26,066 nucleotides of DNA from GWA2-66-18 sp964537395 (lineage in GTDB: Bacteria; Elusimicrobiota; Elusimicrobia; UBA1565; UBA9628): the NCBI GenBank assembly GCA_964537395.1, contig CAZIBN010000054.1, forward strand, positions 1-26,066. The letters run 5' to 3'. The notes beneath the pieces are model-generated. The model was given only the letters and a program-made list of their open reading frames with translations, did no database searches and was not told the DNA's origin. The stretch's first letter is position 1. Each line of letters begins with the position of its first letter. The translations under genes were made by a program, and so were the position numbers. This document shows, piece by piece, positions 6,968 to 15,560 of this stretch.

Positions 6968-8067
6968 ACGCCATGTGGAACATTCTGCACACCGTCGGAG
7001 CCAACGCCTTCGCGCTCGGCCTTGTGATCGTCCTTCACGAGTCCGGCCACTTCTTCATGTGCCGCCGCCTCGGTGTGCGCGTCGAGAAGTTCGCCTTCGG
7101 CTTCGGCCCCGAGCTGCTCGGCTTCACGGACAGCGTCGGCACCCGCTTCTCGCTGTGCGCGATCCCTTTCGGCGGCTTCGTCAAGCCGGCCGGCGAGGAT
7201 CCCACCGTCGAGGGCGCCACGGAGCCGAAGAAGGACGAGTACTTCGGCCAGGCGTGGCACCGCCGCCTGCTCATCGTGTACGCCGGCCCGGCGATGAACT
7301 ACGTGCTCGCGTTCGCGCTGTACTCCGGCCTGATCCTGGGAAAGGGCATGCCCGTGGCCTCGACGGAGCCCATCATCGGCAACATGATGGTCGGCTTCCC
7401 GGCGGATAAGGCCGGCATCGAGATCGGAGACAAGGTCACGGCCTTCGGCGGACGCGCGCTGACCGGCTGGGAGGACCTGGCGAGCTCGATCCACCGCTCC
7501 GCTGATAAAGAAATCACTTTATCCGTCGAGCGCGCGGGCAAGATGCTCGATATCAAGATCGTCCCCAAGCTGAGCGAGACGGACAATCGCGGCGTGATCG
7601 GCATCATGCCGAAGGCCGAATACAAGCCCGTCGGCCCGCTCGTCGCGGGCAGCGAGGCGCTTCGCCTCTGCTGGCTGCAGAGCAAGCAGACGGTGACGGC
7701 GATCGCGGGCAAGCTTTGGAAGCGGGAGCGCCCCGACCTGGCCGGACCGGTCGGCATCTTCCAAATGGTCTCCAGAGCCTCGCGCGCGGGTTGGGAGGAG
7801 TTCGTCTTCCTGATCGGCTTCATCTCCGTGGCGATCGGCTTCTTCAACCTTCTCCCGCTTCCGTTGCTCGACGGAGGCCACGCCATGTTCTACTGGTGGG
7901 AAGGCCTGCGCGGCCGCCGCGCCTCGAACGCGGTCATGGAGAAGGCCAACACGGTCGGCATCGCCTTTCTGCTGAGCCTCCTCGTCTTCGCGACCTACAA
8001 CGACGTCCTCCGCATCCGCACCGAACGCTCCGCCAAAGCCGCCAAAGCCGTCGAACTCAAGAAATAG
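6964..8067 (+). CDS. rseP: RseP-family site-2 membrane metalloprotease
   Basis: 367 aa. The first membrane helix holds the zinc motif HESGH (residues 25-29), and the last helices hold LDGGH (302-306), the third ligand region. Between them lies a PDZ domain (about 130-210, with the PADKAGIEIGDKV loop). The family cuts substrates inside the membrane, classically an anti-sigma factor after DegS cleavage, and also clears signal-peptide remnants. A single PDZ domain, rather than the two of E. coli RseP, fits its shorter length. AGGAG at 6951-6955 is a good ribosome-binding site, and the start overlaps dxr. The actual substrate here is unknown. Confidence 0.94.
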   Translation: MNAMWNILHTVGANAFALGLVIVLHESGHFFMCRRLGVRVEKFAFGFGPELLGFTDSVGTRFSLCAIPFGGFVKPAGEDPTVEGATEPKKDEYFGQAWHRRLLIVYAGPAMNYVLAFALYSGLILGKGMPVASTEPIIGNMMVGFPADKAGIEIGDKVTAFGGRALTGWEDLASSIHRSADKEITLSVERAGKMLDIKIVPKLSETDNRGVIGIMPKAEYKPVGPLVAGSEALRLCWLQSKQTVTAIAGKLWKRERPDLAGPVGIFQMVSRASRAGWEEFVFLIGFISVAIGFFNLLPLPLLDGGHAMFYWWEGLRGRRASNAVMEKANTVGIAFLLSLLVFATYNDVLRIRTERSAKAAKAVELKK

Positions 8068-8146
8068 GTGTCAGGCCTACCGGTACTTACAGTATTTGTC
8101 CGGAAGGCCGACACTCAATACTGTAAGTACCGGTAGGCCTGACACC
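8067..8146. repeat. Perfect 30-bp inverted repeat (REP/MITE-like palindrome)
   Basis: The arm at 8067-8096 (beginning GGTGTCAGGCCTACC) is the exact reverse complement of 8117-8146 (ending GGTAGGCCTGACACC). A 20-nt spacer (8097-8116) has a further small TGTC/GACA pairing. The left arm begins at the last base of the rseP stop codon, and the right arm ends 17 nt before the proS start. There is no T-tract, so it is not a classical terminator. A perfect long palindrome with a GGTGTCAGGC outer end is the kind of element associated with REP sequences mobilised by TnpA-REP (Y1) transposases. That link is from memory of the family; no second copy was found in this window. Confidence 0.75.
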
Positions 8147-8163
8147 AAACGACCAAACGAGCT

Positions 8164-9882
8164 ATGAAATTATCTAAATACCTTCTTCCTACGCTGCGCG
8201 AAGCGCCGTCTGACGCGGACAACGTGTCGGCTCAGCTGATGCAGCGAGCGGGCATGATCCGCAAGGTCGCCTCGGGGATATATGACTGGCTTCCTCTTGG
8301 CCTGCGTGCGCTGCGCAAGGTGGAGAAGATCGTGCGCGCGGAGATGGACGGGATCGGCGGGCAGGAGGTCTCTCTGCCGGTGATCCAGCCCAAGGCGTTG
8401 TGGGTCGAGACCGGCCGCTGGCCCGTCTACGGCAAGGAGCTCCTGCGCCTGAAGGACCGCAAGGACGCGGAGTTCTGCTTCGCGCCGACGGCCGAGGAGG
8501 TCGTGACCGACCTCGTGCGCCGCGAGGTCCGCTCCTGGCGCCAGCTGCCGACGATGCTCTATCAGATCGGCCTGAAGTTCCGCGACGAGGTCCGCCCCCG
8601 CTTCGGAGTGATGCGCGCGCGCGAGTTCCTGATGAAGGACGCGTACTCCTTCCACGCCGACGAGGCCGACGCGACGGCGTACTACAAGACGATCTACGAG
8701 GCGTACAAGCGCGTATTCACCCGCTGCGGCCTGAAGTTCAAGCCCGTCGAGGCCCAGGCGGGCGCGATCGGCGGCTCCTACTCGCACGAGTTCATGGTGC
8801 TGGCCGAGACGGGCGAGGAGACCATCGTGTCGTGCTCGAAGTGTGATTACGGCGCGAACATCGAGCGCTCCGAGATCAAGGACGCGTTCAAGGCGCCCGA
8901 GGCCTCGGCGTTCAAGCCGACGAGCGAGTTCGATACGCAGAGCAAAACGACCGTGGCCGACGTCGCCGCCCTCGTCGGACGCCCTCTGACCGATTTCCTG
9001 AAGACGCAGCTGTACATGATCGACGGGAAGCTCCCGGTCATCGCGCTGATGCGCGGCGACCATGAGCTTCATGAAGCGAAGCTCGCCGCCGCCGTCGGCG
9101 CGCCGAACATCTTTCGCGCGACGCCCGCGCAGTACGAGACCGTCATGGGCTGCAAGGTCGGCTTCGGCGGCCCGCAGAACCATCCCGAGGTCGCGATCTA
9201 TTGCGACTTCGCGACGCGCGCCGTGCTCAACGGCGTGACCGGCGCCAACAAGGACGCGCTGCACACCGACGGCTTCAACATCGCCCGCGATCTTCCCGGC
9301 ATCAAGGGCTTCTTCGACCTGCGCTCCGCGACGCTCGAAGACGCCTGCCCACGCTGCGGCGGCAAGACCGAGTTCTTCAAGGGCATCGAGGTCGGGCACA
9401 CCTTCAAGCTCGGCACGAAGTACTCGACGTCCATGAAGGCCGAGTACCTGGATAAGAACCAGAAGCCTCAGGTCATGGTCATGGGCTGCTACGGCATCGG
9501 CGTGTCCCGCGTCGTCGCCGCCGCCATCGAGCAGGGCCACGACAAGGACGGCATCGTCTGGCCGTCCGAGATCGCCCCCTTCCAGTGCGCCGTCGTCGTC
9601 ATCGACGAAAACGACGACGCGCGCGTTCGCCCCGCGGCGGACGCGCTCGTCAAGGCGCTCGAGGCGAAGGGCTTCGACGTGCTCGAGGACGATCGCGAGG
9701 CCAAGCCGGGCGTCAAGTTCAAGGACATCGACCTGATCGGCATCCCCCACCGCTTCGTGATCTCGAAGCGGATGCTGGATGCGGGGCATGTCGAGTACAA
9801 GAAGCGCGGCGAGGCCGCGGCCGTCAACTGGGCCCCCGGCGAGGCTGCGGACAAGCTCGCGGCCCTTTTGAACGGCGCCTAG
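8164..9882 (+). CDS. proS: Prolyl-tRNA synthetase, bacterial type with editing domain
   Basis: 572 aa, the same length as the E. coli enzyme. Class II core: motif 2 region REFLMKDAYSFH (near residue 157), motif 3 YGIGVSRVVAAAIEQ (near 443), and a C-terminal anticodon-binding domain from about residue 475. The inserted INS editing domain (about 225-410) retains GDHELHEAKL and GANKDALHTDG, so hydrolysis of Ala-tRNA(Pro) is expected to be intact. It charges tRNA(Pro) in the cytoplasm. The rseP-proS adjacency resembles Bacillus and relatives. No clear Shine-Dalgarno precedes the ATG; the upstream palindrome may expose or hide the start. Confidence 0.97.
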   Translation: MKLSKYLLPTLREAPSDADNVSAQLMQRAGMIRKVASGIYDWLPLGLRALRKVEKIVRAEMDGIGGQEVSLPVIQPKALWVETGRWPVYGKELLRLKDRKDAEFCFAPTAEEVVTDLVRREVRSWRQLPTMLYQIGLKFRDEVRPRFGVMRAREFLMKDAYSFHADEADATAYYKTIYEAYKRVFTRCGLKFKPVEAQAGAIGGSYSHEFMVLAETGEETIVSCSKCDYGANIERSEIKDAFKAPEASAFKPTSEFDTQSKTTVADVAALVGRPLTDFLKTQLYMIDGKLPVIALMRGDHELHEAKLAAAVGAPNIFRATPAQYETVMGCKVGFGGPQNHPEVAIYCDFATRAVLNGVTGANKDALHTDGFNIARDLPGIKGFFDLRSATLEDACPRCGGKTEFFKGIEVGHTFKLGTKYSTSMKAEYLDKNQKPQVMVMGCYGIGVSRVVAAAIEQGHDKDGIVWPSEIAPFQCAVVVIDENDDARVRPAADALVKALEAKGFDVLEDDREAKPGVKFKDIDLIGIPHRFVISKRMLDAGHVEYKKRGEAAAVNWAPGEAADKLAALLNGA

Positions 9883-9918
9883 CTGTTTCCGGAACAGTTA
9901 GCTGACGGCGCCATCAGC
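9880..9918 (+). other. Two small hairpins after proS
   Basis: TAGCTGTT (9880-9887) pairs with AACAGTTA (9893-9900) with one G-U pair and a TCCGG loop, and includes the proS stop codon. Immediately after, GCTGA (9901-9905) pairs with TCAGC (9914-9918) around a GGCGCC core. Neither has a U-tract. They may protect the 3' end. In Bacillus-type gene order polC would follow proS; no gene is present between 9883 and 10081. Confidence 0.4.
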
Positions 9919-9962
9919 CGCCTTCCTGTGTGTAACCCCTGTAATTATCCGGCGCAAGCCCA

Positions 9963-9993
9963 TTGACACGGTCCTGCCCCTCCATGCTATAAT
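9963..9993 (+). promoter_or_regulatory. Consensus sigma-70 promoter of the rimP-nusA-infB operon
   Basis: A perfect -35 TTGACA (9963-9968) and a perfect -10 TATAAT (9988-9993) with an extended TGC (9985-9987) are separated by 19 nt. The spacer is 2 nt longer than optimal, which the extended -10 should offset. Transcription should begin near 10000, about 82 nt before the rimP ATG. This is one of the two strongest promoters visible in the window. Confidence 0.8.
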
Positions 9994-10002
9994 CGAGGTG
10001 TT

Positions 10003-10035
10003 CGCCCCCCACCGTCTTGGGGGGCGCATTTTCTT
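10003..10035 (+). promoter_or_regulatory. 5'-terminal hairpin of the rimP leader
   Basis: CGCCCCCC (10003-10010) pairs perfectly with GGGGGGCG (10019-10026) around an 8-nt loop, followed by CATTTTCTT. It would start within about 3 nt of the predicted mRNA 5' end. It could protect the 5' end, act as a pause hairpin, or act as a first weak terminator. Confidence 0.55.
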
Positions 10036-10038
10036 CCG

Positions 10039-10070
10039 GAGTGGCTGCCGTTCGAGCCACTCTTTTTATT
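10039..10070 (+). terminator. Intrinsic terminator in the rimP leader (candidate attenuator)
   Basis: GAGTGGCT (10039-10046) pairs perfectly with AGCCACTC (10055-10062) around an 8-nt loop, followed at once by TTTTTATT (10063-10070). This is a textbook Rho-independent terminator placed between the operon promoter and the rimP start 12 nt later. There is no gene between promoter and terminator, so its likely role is conditional termination of the rimP-nusA-infB transcript, or release of a leader RNA of about 70 nt. Confidence 0.75.
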
Positions 10071-10081
10071 GGACCGAAACT

Positions 10082-10552
10082 ATGGATGCCAAAGAGCTCG
10101 AAGCGCTTCTAAACCCTCTTATCGAGCAGGAGGGCGGCGAATTGGTGGACCTGCAGTGGCGCCGCGAGGGCCATCAGTGGGTGCTCCGCTTGTTCCTCGA
10201 TAAGCCCAAGGGGATCACGCTCGACGATTGCGCCTATTTCTCGGAGCGCGTGAGCGCGACGCTCGATGACGGCGACAAGATTCCGCAATCGTACGTGCTC
10301 GAGGTGTCCTCTCCCGGGCTCGACCGCGTGATCAAGAAGGATAAGGATTTCGAACGCTTCGCGGGCAAGCCCGTGAAGCTCCGCCTCAAGCTTCCCGAGA
10401 ACGGCCAGCGCAAGTTCACGGGCGTGCTGAAGGGCTTGAAGGACAAGAAGGTCGAGGTCCAGGTGGACAAGGACCTCAAGGCGTTCGCGCGCGAGAACAT
10501 CGACGAGCTCCGGCTCGACGACTCGGCCGCGGCAGATTTCGGGGAGGACTGA
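10082..10552 (+). CDS. rimP: Ribosome maturation factor RimP
   Basis: 156 aa from ATG 10082 (MDAKELEAL), the usual RimP length of about 150. N-terminal domain with VDLQWRREGHQWVLRLFLDKP; the central DDCAYFSERVSATLD and YVLEVSSPGLDR blocks are diagnostic; a C-terminal SH3-like domain follows (FTGVLKGLKDKKVEVQVD). It assists late 30S assembly. An in-frame GTG at 9998 would add 28 residues through the leader hairpins and terminator; that extension is rejected because it lies at or before the predicted transcription start and is not family-like. It sits 4 nt ahead of nusA, the conserved order. Confidence 0.95.
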   Translation: MDAKELEALLNPLIEQEGGELVDLQWRREGHQWVLRLFLDKPKGITLDDCAYFSERVSATLDDGDKIPQSYVLEVSSPGLDRVIKKDKDFERFAGKPVKLRLKLPENGQRKFTGVLKGLKDKKVEVQVDKDLKAFARENIDELRLDDSAAADFGED

Positions 10553-10556
10553 TCCT

Positions 10557-11816
<1,260 letters not shown>

Positions 11817-11847
11817 CTGCTATAAGGCCTTCCGCCGTCGCAGCTGT

Positions 11848-11869
11848 GTCCGGCCGCTCGCGGCCGGAC
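11848..11869 (+). other. Strong GC hairpin between nusA and infB
   Basis: GTCCGGCCG (11848-11856) and CGGCCGGAC (11861-11869) form a perfect 9-bp stem with a CTCG loop. A small GGAC-CTA-GTCC stem follows at about 11872-11882. There is no U-tract. It lies just upstream of the infB promoter and may bound the nusA message or act as an RNA-processing site. No gene is present between 11817 and 11934. Confidence 0.55.
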
Positions 11870-11902
11870 CAGGACCTAGTCCCTCCTAGGCCTCCTTCTA
11901 AA

Positions 11903-11911
11903 TGCTATAAT
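11903..11911 (+). promoter_or_regulatory. Internal promoter for infB
   Basis: TGC followed by a perfect TATAAT (11906-11911) is an extended -10 element identical to that at 9985-9993. The expected start near 11918 leaves a leader of about 17 nt before the ATG at 11935. No strong -35 is visible. It would let infB, rbfA, truB and ribF be transcribed independently of nusA. Confidence 0.6.
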
Positions 11912-11934
11912 GCCTTTTGGGACAAATAGAAATA

Positions 11935-14463
11935 ATGGAAAAGAAGATTACAAAGAAGACACCGGCGAAAAAGCCCGCGGCCGTTAAGACCGCGGCGCCC
12001 AAGGCCAAGGCCGCCCCGAAGAAGGGCGCCGCCAAGGGCACCGCCGCCGAGGTCCGCACCACTCAGGAGGAGGGCTCGATCGCGCCCCCCTCGTCGAACC
12101 TGGTGTCGGCGTTCGCGATGTTCAAGCGCAAAGTCTCCACCGCCGGCCCGACCGTCACGCGCCTCGCCGCCGGCGCGTCGCTGCCCAAGCCCCCGGCCCC
12201 GAAGGTCGTTCTTCCTCCCGCGCCCATCGCCGCCGCGCCCGTCGCGCCCGTCGCTCCCCCCGCTCCCGTCGTCGCGAAGCCCCCCGTCCCCGGCATGCCC
12301 GTCGCGCCGAAGCCACTCGTCCCCGGCGCCCTGCCGCCGAAGCCGATCCAGCCCGCCGCCGGCGCTCCCGGCGCTCCCGTGGCGCCCAAGCCCGCCGTTC
12401 CCGGGGCCCCCGTTCCTCCCGCGCAGAAGCCGCCGACGACCGGCGCCCTTCCGCCGATGCCGCCAAAGCCCGGCACGTCCGGCCCGCAGAAGCCCGTCAT
12501 CCTGCGCCCCGGCGCGATCACGATCCGTCCGCAGATGACGCCGCGTCCCGGCTCTCCCCGTCCCCCGATGCCCGGCCAGCGCCCCGGCATGGGCCATCGT
12601 CCCGGCGGCGGCGGCAACCGCCCGCAGCACCAGAACCGCCCCGCTTCGCCTTCGGCGAAGCCTTTAGAGCCCGGCCAGAAGCCCCCGCTCAAGAAGATCA
12701 AAGTCTCCTCGATGATCACCGTCCGCGAGCTCTCCGAAAAGATGGAGCTCAAGACGAACGACGTCATCAAGAAGCTGATGGGCCTGGGCATCTTCGCCAC
12801 CATCAACCAGCGCCTCGAGACTGAGGCCGCGCAGGTCGTCGCCTCCGACTTCGGCTTCGAGCTCGAGGTCGTCGCGATGTACAAAGAAGAAGAGCTCGCG
12901 GTCGTCAAGGCCGAGAAGGAAGACCCGGCCAAGCTCAAGCCCCGCCCCCCCGTGATCACCATCATGGGTCACGTCGACCATGGCAAAACCTCCCTGCTCG
13001 ACGCCATCCGCTCTGCGAAGGTGGCCGAAGGCGAGTCCGGCGGCATCACCCAGCACATCGGCGCGTACAAGGTTAAGTTCGAGAAGGGCGAGGTCGTCTT
13101 CCTCGACACGCCCGGCCACGAGGCCTTCACCGCCATGCGCGCGCGCGGCGCCAAGGTCACCGACATCGTCATCCTCGTCGTGTCCGCCACCGACGGCATC
13201 ATGCCGCAGACCGTCGAGGCCATCGACCACGCCAAGGCCGCCGCCGTGCCCATCGTCGTCGCGGTCAACAAGATCGACCTGCCCGGCGCCAACCCCCAGA
13301 AGATCCGTCAGGACCTCTCCGCCCTCGGCCTTCAGCCCGAAGAGTGGGGCGGCAAGACCATCTTCGTCGACGTGTCCGCCAAGAAGCGGCTCAACCTCGA
13401 CAAGCTCCTCGAGTCCCTCGCCCTCCAGGCCGAGATCCTCGAGCTCAAGGCCAACCCGGACCGCCCCGCCTATGGCACGGTCCTCGAAGCCAAGATGGAC
13501 CCCAAGCGCGGCGCCGTCTCCACCGTGCTCGTCCAGGCCGGCACGCTCAAGCTCGGCGACGCGTTCGTGGCCGGGCTTGCGCACGGCAAGATCAAGGCCC
13601 TGCTCGACGACACCGGCAAGCGCATCGAGTCCGCCGGTCCCGCGACCCCGGTCGAGATCCTCGGCATCATGGGCACGCCCCAGGCCGGAGACGCCTTCAC
13701 CGTCGTGGACAACGAGAAATCCGCCCGCGACATCGCCGAGAAGCGCCGCCTCATCCACCGCGAGCAGTCCATGGCCCACCAGAAGCACATGACGCTCGTG
13801 GGCCTGCGCTCGGCGATGAGCTCCGGCTCGTCCAAGGCCAAGGACCTCAACATCCTCCTCAAGGTGGACATGCAGGGCTCCCTCCAGGCCTTACGCGACT
13901 CCCTCGAAGGCCTCTCCACTACAGAATGTCGCGTCCGAATAATCCACGGCGCCATCGGCAACGTGAACGAGTCCGACATCCTGCTCGCGTCGGCCTCCGA
14001 CGCGGTCACCTTGCTCTTCCACACCGAGATCGAGCCCCGCGCGGCCGAGCTCGCCGAGCGCGAGGGTGTGGAGGTCCGCAAGTACCAGGTCATCTATGAC
14101 CTCATCGAGGACGTGAAGGCGGCCCTCGAAGGCCTGCTCGCGCCCGAGATCGTCGACGTCGTCGTCGGCAAGGGCGAGGTCAAGGCGCTGTTCAAGGTCA
14201 AGACCGGAACCATCGCCGGCTCCGCGGTCCGCGACGGCAAGATCACGCGCGGCGGCCACATTCGCGTGGTCCGCGACGGCAAGATACTCTTCACCGGCAA
14301 GGTCTCCACGCTCCGCCACTTCAAGGACGACGTCAAGGAAGTGGAGAAGGGTCAGGAGTGCGGCATCGGCGTCGAGGGCTTCAACGACATTGCCGTCGGC
14401 GACCTGCTCGAGTTCTTCGTCAAGGAATCGCGCACGCGACGTCTGTCGCAGTCCCCCCGGTAA
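11935..14463 (+). CDS. infB: Translation initiation factor IF-2
   Basis: 842 aa from ATG 11935. Order of parts: Lys/Ala-rich N-terminus (MEKKITKKTPAKKPA); a long Pro/Ala/Gly low-complexity linker (about residues 75-245); IF2-N domain (about 250-310, MITVRELSEKMELKTNDVI); GTPase domain with G1 GHVDHGKT (345-352), G3 DTPGHEAF and G4 NKID; then domains II, III and the C-terminal fMet-tRNA-binding domain. It places initiator tRNA on the 30S subunit and joins the subunits. A TTG at 11917 would add six residues, but it lies 5 nt after the -10 box, so ATG 11935 is preferred. The linker's proline content is high for the family. Confidence 0.96.
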   Translation: MEKKITKKTPAKKPAAVKTAAPKAKAAPKKGAAKGTAAEVRTTQEEGSIAPPSSNLVSAFAMFKRKVSTAGPTVTRLAAGASLPKPPAPKVVLPPAPIAAAPVAPVAPPAPVVAKPPVPGMPVAPKPLVPGALPPKPIQPAAGAPGAPVAPKPAVPGAPVPPAQKPPTTGALPPMPPKPGTSGPQKPVILRPGAITIRPQMTPRPGSPRPPMPGQRPGMGHRPGGGGNRPQHQNRPASPSAKPLEPGQKPPLKKIKVSSMITVRELSEKMELKTNDVIKKLMGLGIFATINQRLETEAAQVVASDFGFELEVVAMYKEEELAVVKAEKEDPAKLKPRPPVITIMGHVDHGKTSLLDAIRSAKVAEGESGGITQHIGAYKVKFEKGEVVFLDTPGHEAFTAMRARGAKVTDIVILVVSATDGIMPQTVEAIDHAKAAAVPIVVAVNKIDLPGANPQKIRQDLSALGLQPEEWGGKTIFVDVSAKKRLNLDKLLESLALQAEILELKANPDRPAYGTVLEAKMDPKRGAVSTVLVQAGTLKLGDAFVAGLAHGKIKALLDDTGKRIESAGPATPVEILGIMGTPQAGDAFTVVDNEKSARDIAEKRRLIHREQSMAHQKHMTLVGLRSAMSSGSSKAKDLNILLKVDMQGSLQALRDSLEGLSTTECRVRIIHGAIGNVNESDILLASASDAVTLLFHTEIEPRAAELAEREGVEVRKYQVIYDLIEDVKAALEGLLAPEIVDVVVGKGEVKALFKVKTGTIAGSAVRDGKITRGGHIRVVRDGKILFTGKVSTLRHFKDDVKEVEKGQECGIGVEGFNDIAVGDLLEFFVKESRTRRLSQSPR

Positions 14464-14475
14464 CCGGGCGGCCCC

Positions 14476-14826
14476 ATGTACGAGCGCAACGACCGGCTCA
14501 GCGAGCTCTACAAGGAGTTGGTCTCCACGCATCTGCGCGAGGTCAAGGACCCCGGCCTCGTCGGCTTCATCACGGTGACGGGCGTCGATCTGGCGCACGA
14601 CCGCAAGACGCTCAAGGTCTACTACTCGATCCTGGGCACCGACGCGGAGCGTGAGCGCGCCGCCGCCGCGCTCGAGCGCGCCGCCCCGTACCTGCGCGAG
14701 CTCATCAAGAAGAAGGTCGCCGTGAAGACCATCCCGAACTTCATCTTCACCTACGACAACACGCCGAAGAAGGCGTCGCGCATCGACGAGCTCCTCAACA
14801 AGCTCGAGAAGGAAAAGGGACAGTGA
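14476..14826 (+). CDS. rbfA: Ribosome-binding factor A
   Basis: 116 aa, typical length. KH-like fold with the family blocks LYKELVSTHLREVKDPGLVG (residues 11-30), ITVTGVDLAHDRKTLKVYYS, LRELIKKKVAVKTIPNFIF and a DNTPKKASRIDELL tail (the family usually shows D-x-S-x-x-x-x-x-RI-x-x-LL). It binds helix 1 of 16S rRNA and is needed for 30S maturation and cold growth. It starts 12 nt after infB and overlaps truB by 4 nt. Confidence 0.96.
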   Translation: MYERNDRLSELYKELVSTHLREVKDPGLVGFITVTGVDLAHDRKTLKVYYSILGTDAERERAAAALERAAPYLRELIKKKVAVKTIPNFIFTYDNTPKKASRIDELLNKLEKEKGQ

Positions 14827-15560
14827 CCGGCGCCGAGCTTCCCGTCGCGGGGATGCTCCTGATCGACAAGCCCGCGGGCTGGACCTCCCACGACTGCGTC
14901 GCCGTCCTGCGCAAGCTCTTCCCCCGCAACACCAAGGTCGTCCACACCGGCACGCTCGATCCCCTCGCCACGGGCCTGCTGGTGGCCCTCATCGGCCCCT
15001 GCACCAAGCTCCAGGCGCGCCTCCAGGGCATGGACAAGGTCTACTCCGGCACGATCCGCCTGGGGGTCAAGACCGACACCGGCGACATCACCGGCAAGAC
15101 CCTCGAAGAAAAGCCTGTGCCCGCCCTCGACATGGAGCGCCTGAAGTCCGAGTGCGCGTCGTTGGTCGGCACGGTGGAGTCCTCAGCCCCCGCCTATTCC
15201 GCGGTGAAGCATCAGGGCCGCCCGCTGTACGAGTACGCGCGCAAAGGCCTCGAGGTCCCGGTCAAGCCGCGCTCCTCCGTGGTCCACTCCTGGGAGGCTT
15301 TATCCTGGGCCGCTCCCGAGCTGACCCACCGCCTGCATTGCGCCAGCGGCACCTATGTGAGGACCTTGGCCGAGATCCTGGGCGATAAGCTCGGCTGCGG
15401 CGGCACGGTCTCCACGCTCCGCCGTGAGTCCGTGGGCCCCTTTCTGCTTACCGACGCCCTGACGCTCGACGCGACGCGCGCTCTGGCACCCGCCGTGCTG
15501 GCCCTGCGTCTCCTGGAGTCTTTGCCGGCCCTCGAAAAGGCGCTTAAAGCCAAGCCATGA
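14823..15560 (+). CDS. truB: tRNA pseudouridine-55 synthase TruB (short form)
   Basis: 245 aa. GMLLIDKPAGWTSHD at the N-terminus and HTGTLDPLATGLL, with the catalytic Asp, define TruB; YSAVKHQGRPLYEYARKG and CASGTYVRTLAEILG are the other conserved segments. It isomerises U55 in the T-loop of tRNAs. It is about 70 residues shorter than E. coli TruB (314 aa) and appears to lack the C-terminal PUA-like RNA-binding domain, ending soon after the catalytic domain. The start GTG at 14823 overlaps rbfA (GTGA). Confidence 0.95.
   Translation: MTGAELPVAGMLLIDKPAGWTSHDCVAVLRKLFPRNTKVVHTGTLDPLATGLLVALIGPCTKLQARLQGMDKVYSGTIRLGVKTDTGDITGKTLEEKPVPALDMERLKSECASLVGTVESSAPAYSAVKHQGRPLYEYARKGLEVPVKPRSSVVHSWEALSWAAPELTHRLHCASGTYVRTLAEILGDKLGCGGTVSTLRRESVGPFLLTDALTLDATRALAPAVLALRLLESLPALEKALKAKP

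Noticed and set aside
8170..9789. 539-residue minus-strand frame antisense to proS
   Set aside because: Long antisense frames are expected opposite GC-rich genes with strong third-position bias; composition is Arg/Leu/Asp/Val-rich, with no domains, and proS on the other strand is certain.
10001..10075. tRNA or small structured RNA in the rimP leader (GTTCGAGCC resembles a T-loop)
   Set aside because: No acceptor pairing, D-arm or anticodon arm can be drawn; the segment is better explained as the loop and 3' arm of the terminator hairpin.
9998..10081. GTG-started N-terminal extension of rimP
   Set aside because: It would translate through two hairpins and a terminator and begin at or before the predicted transcription start; the family start is ATG 10082.
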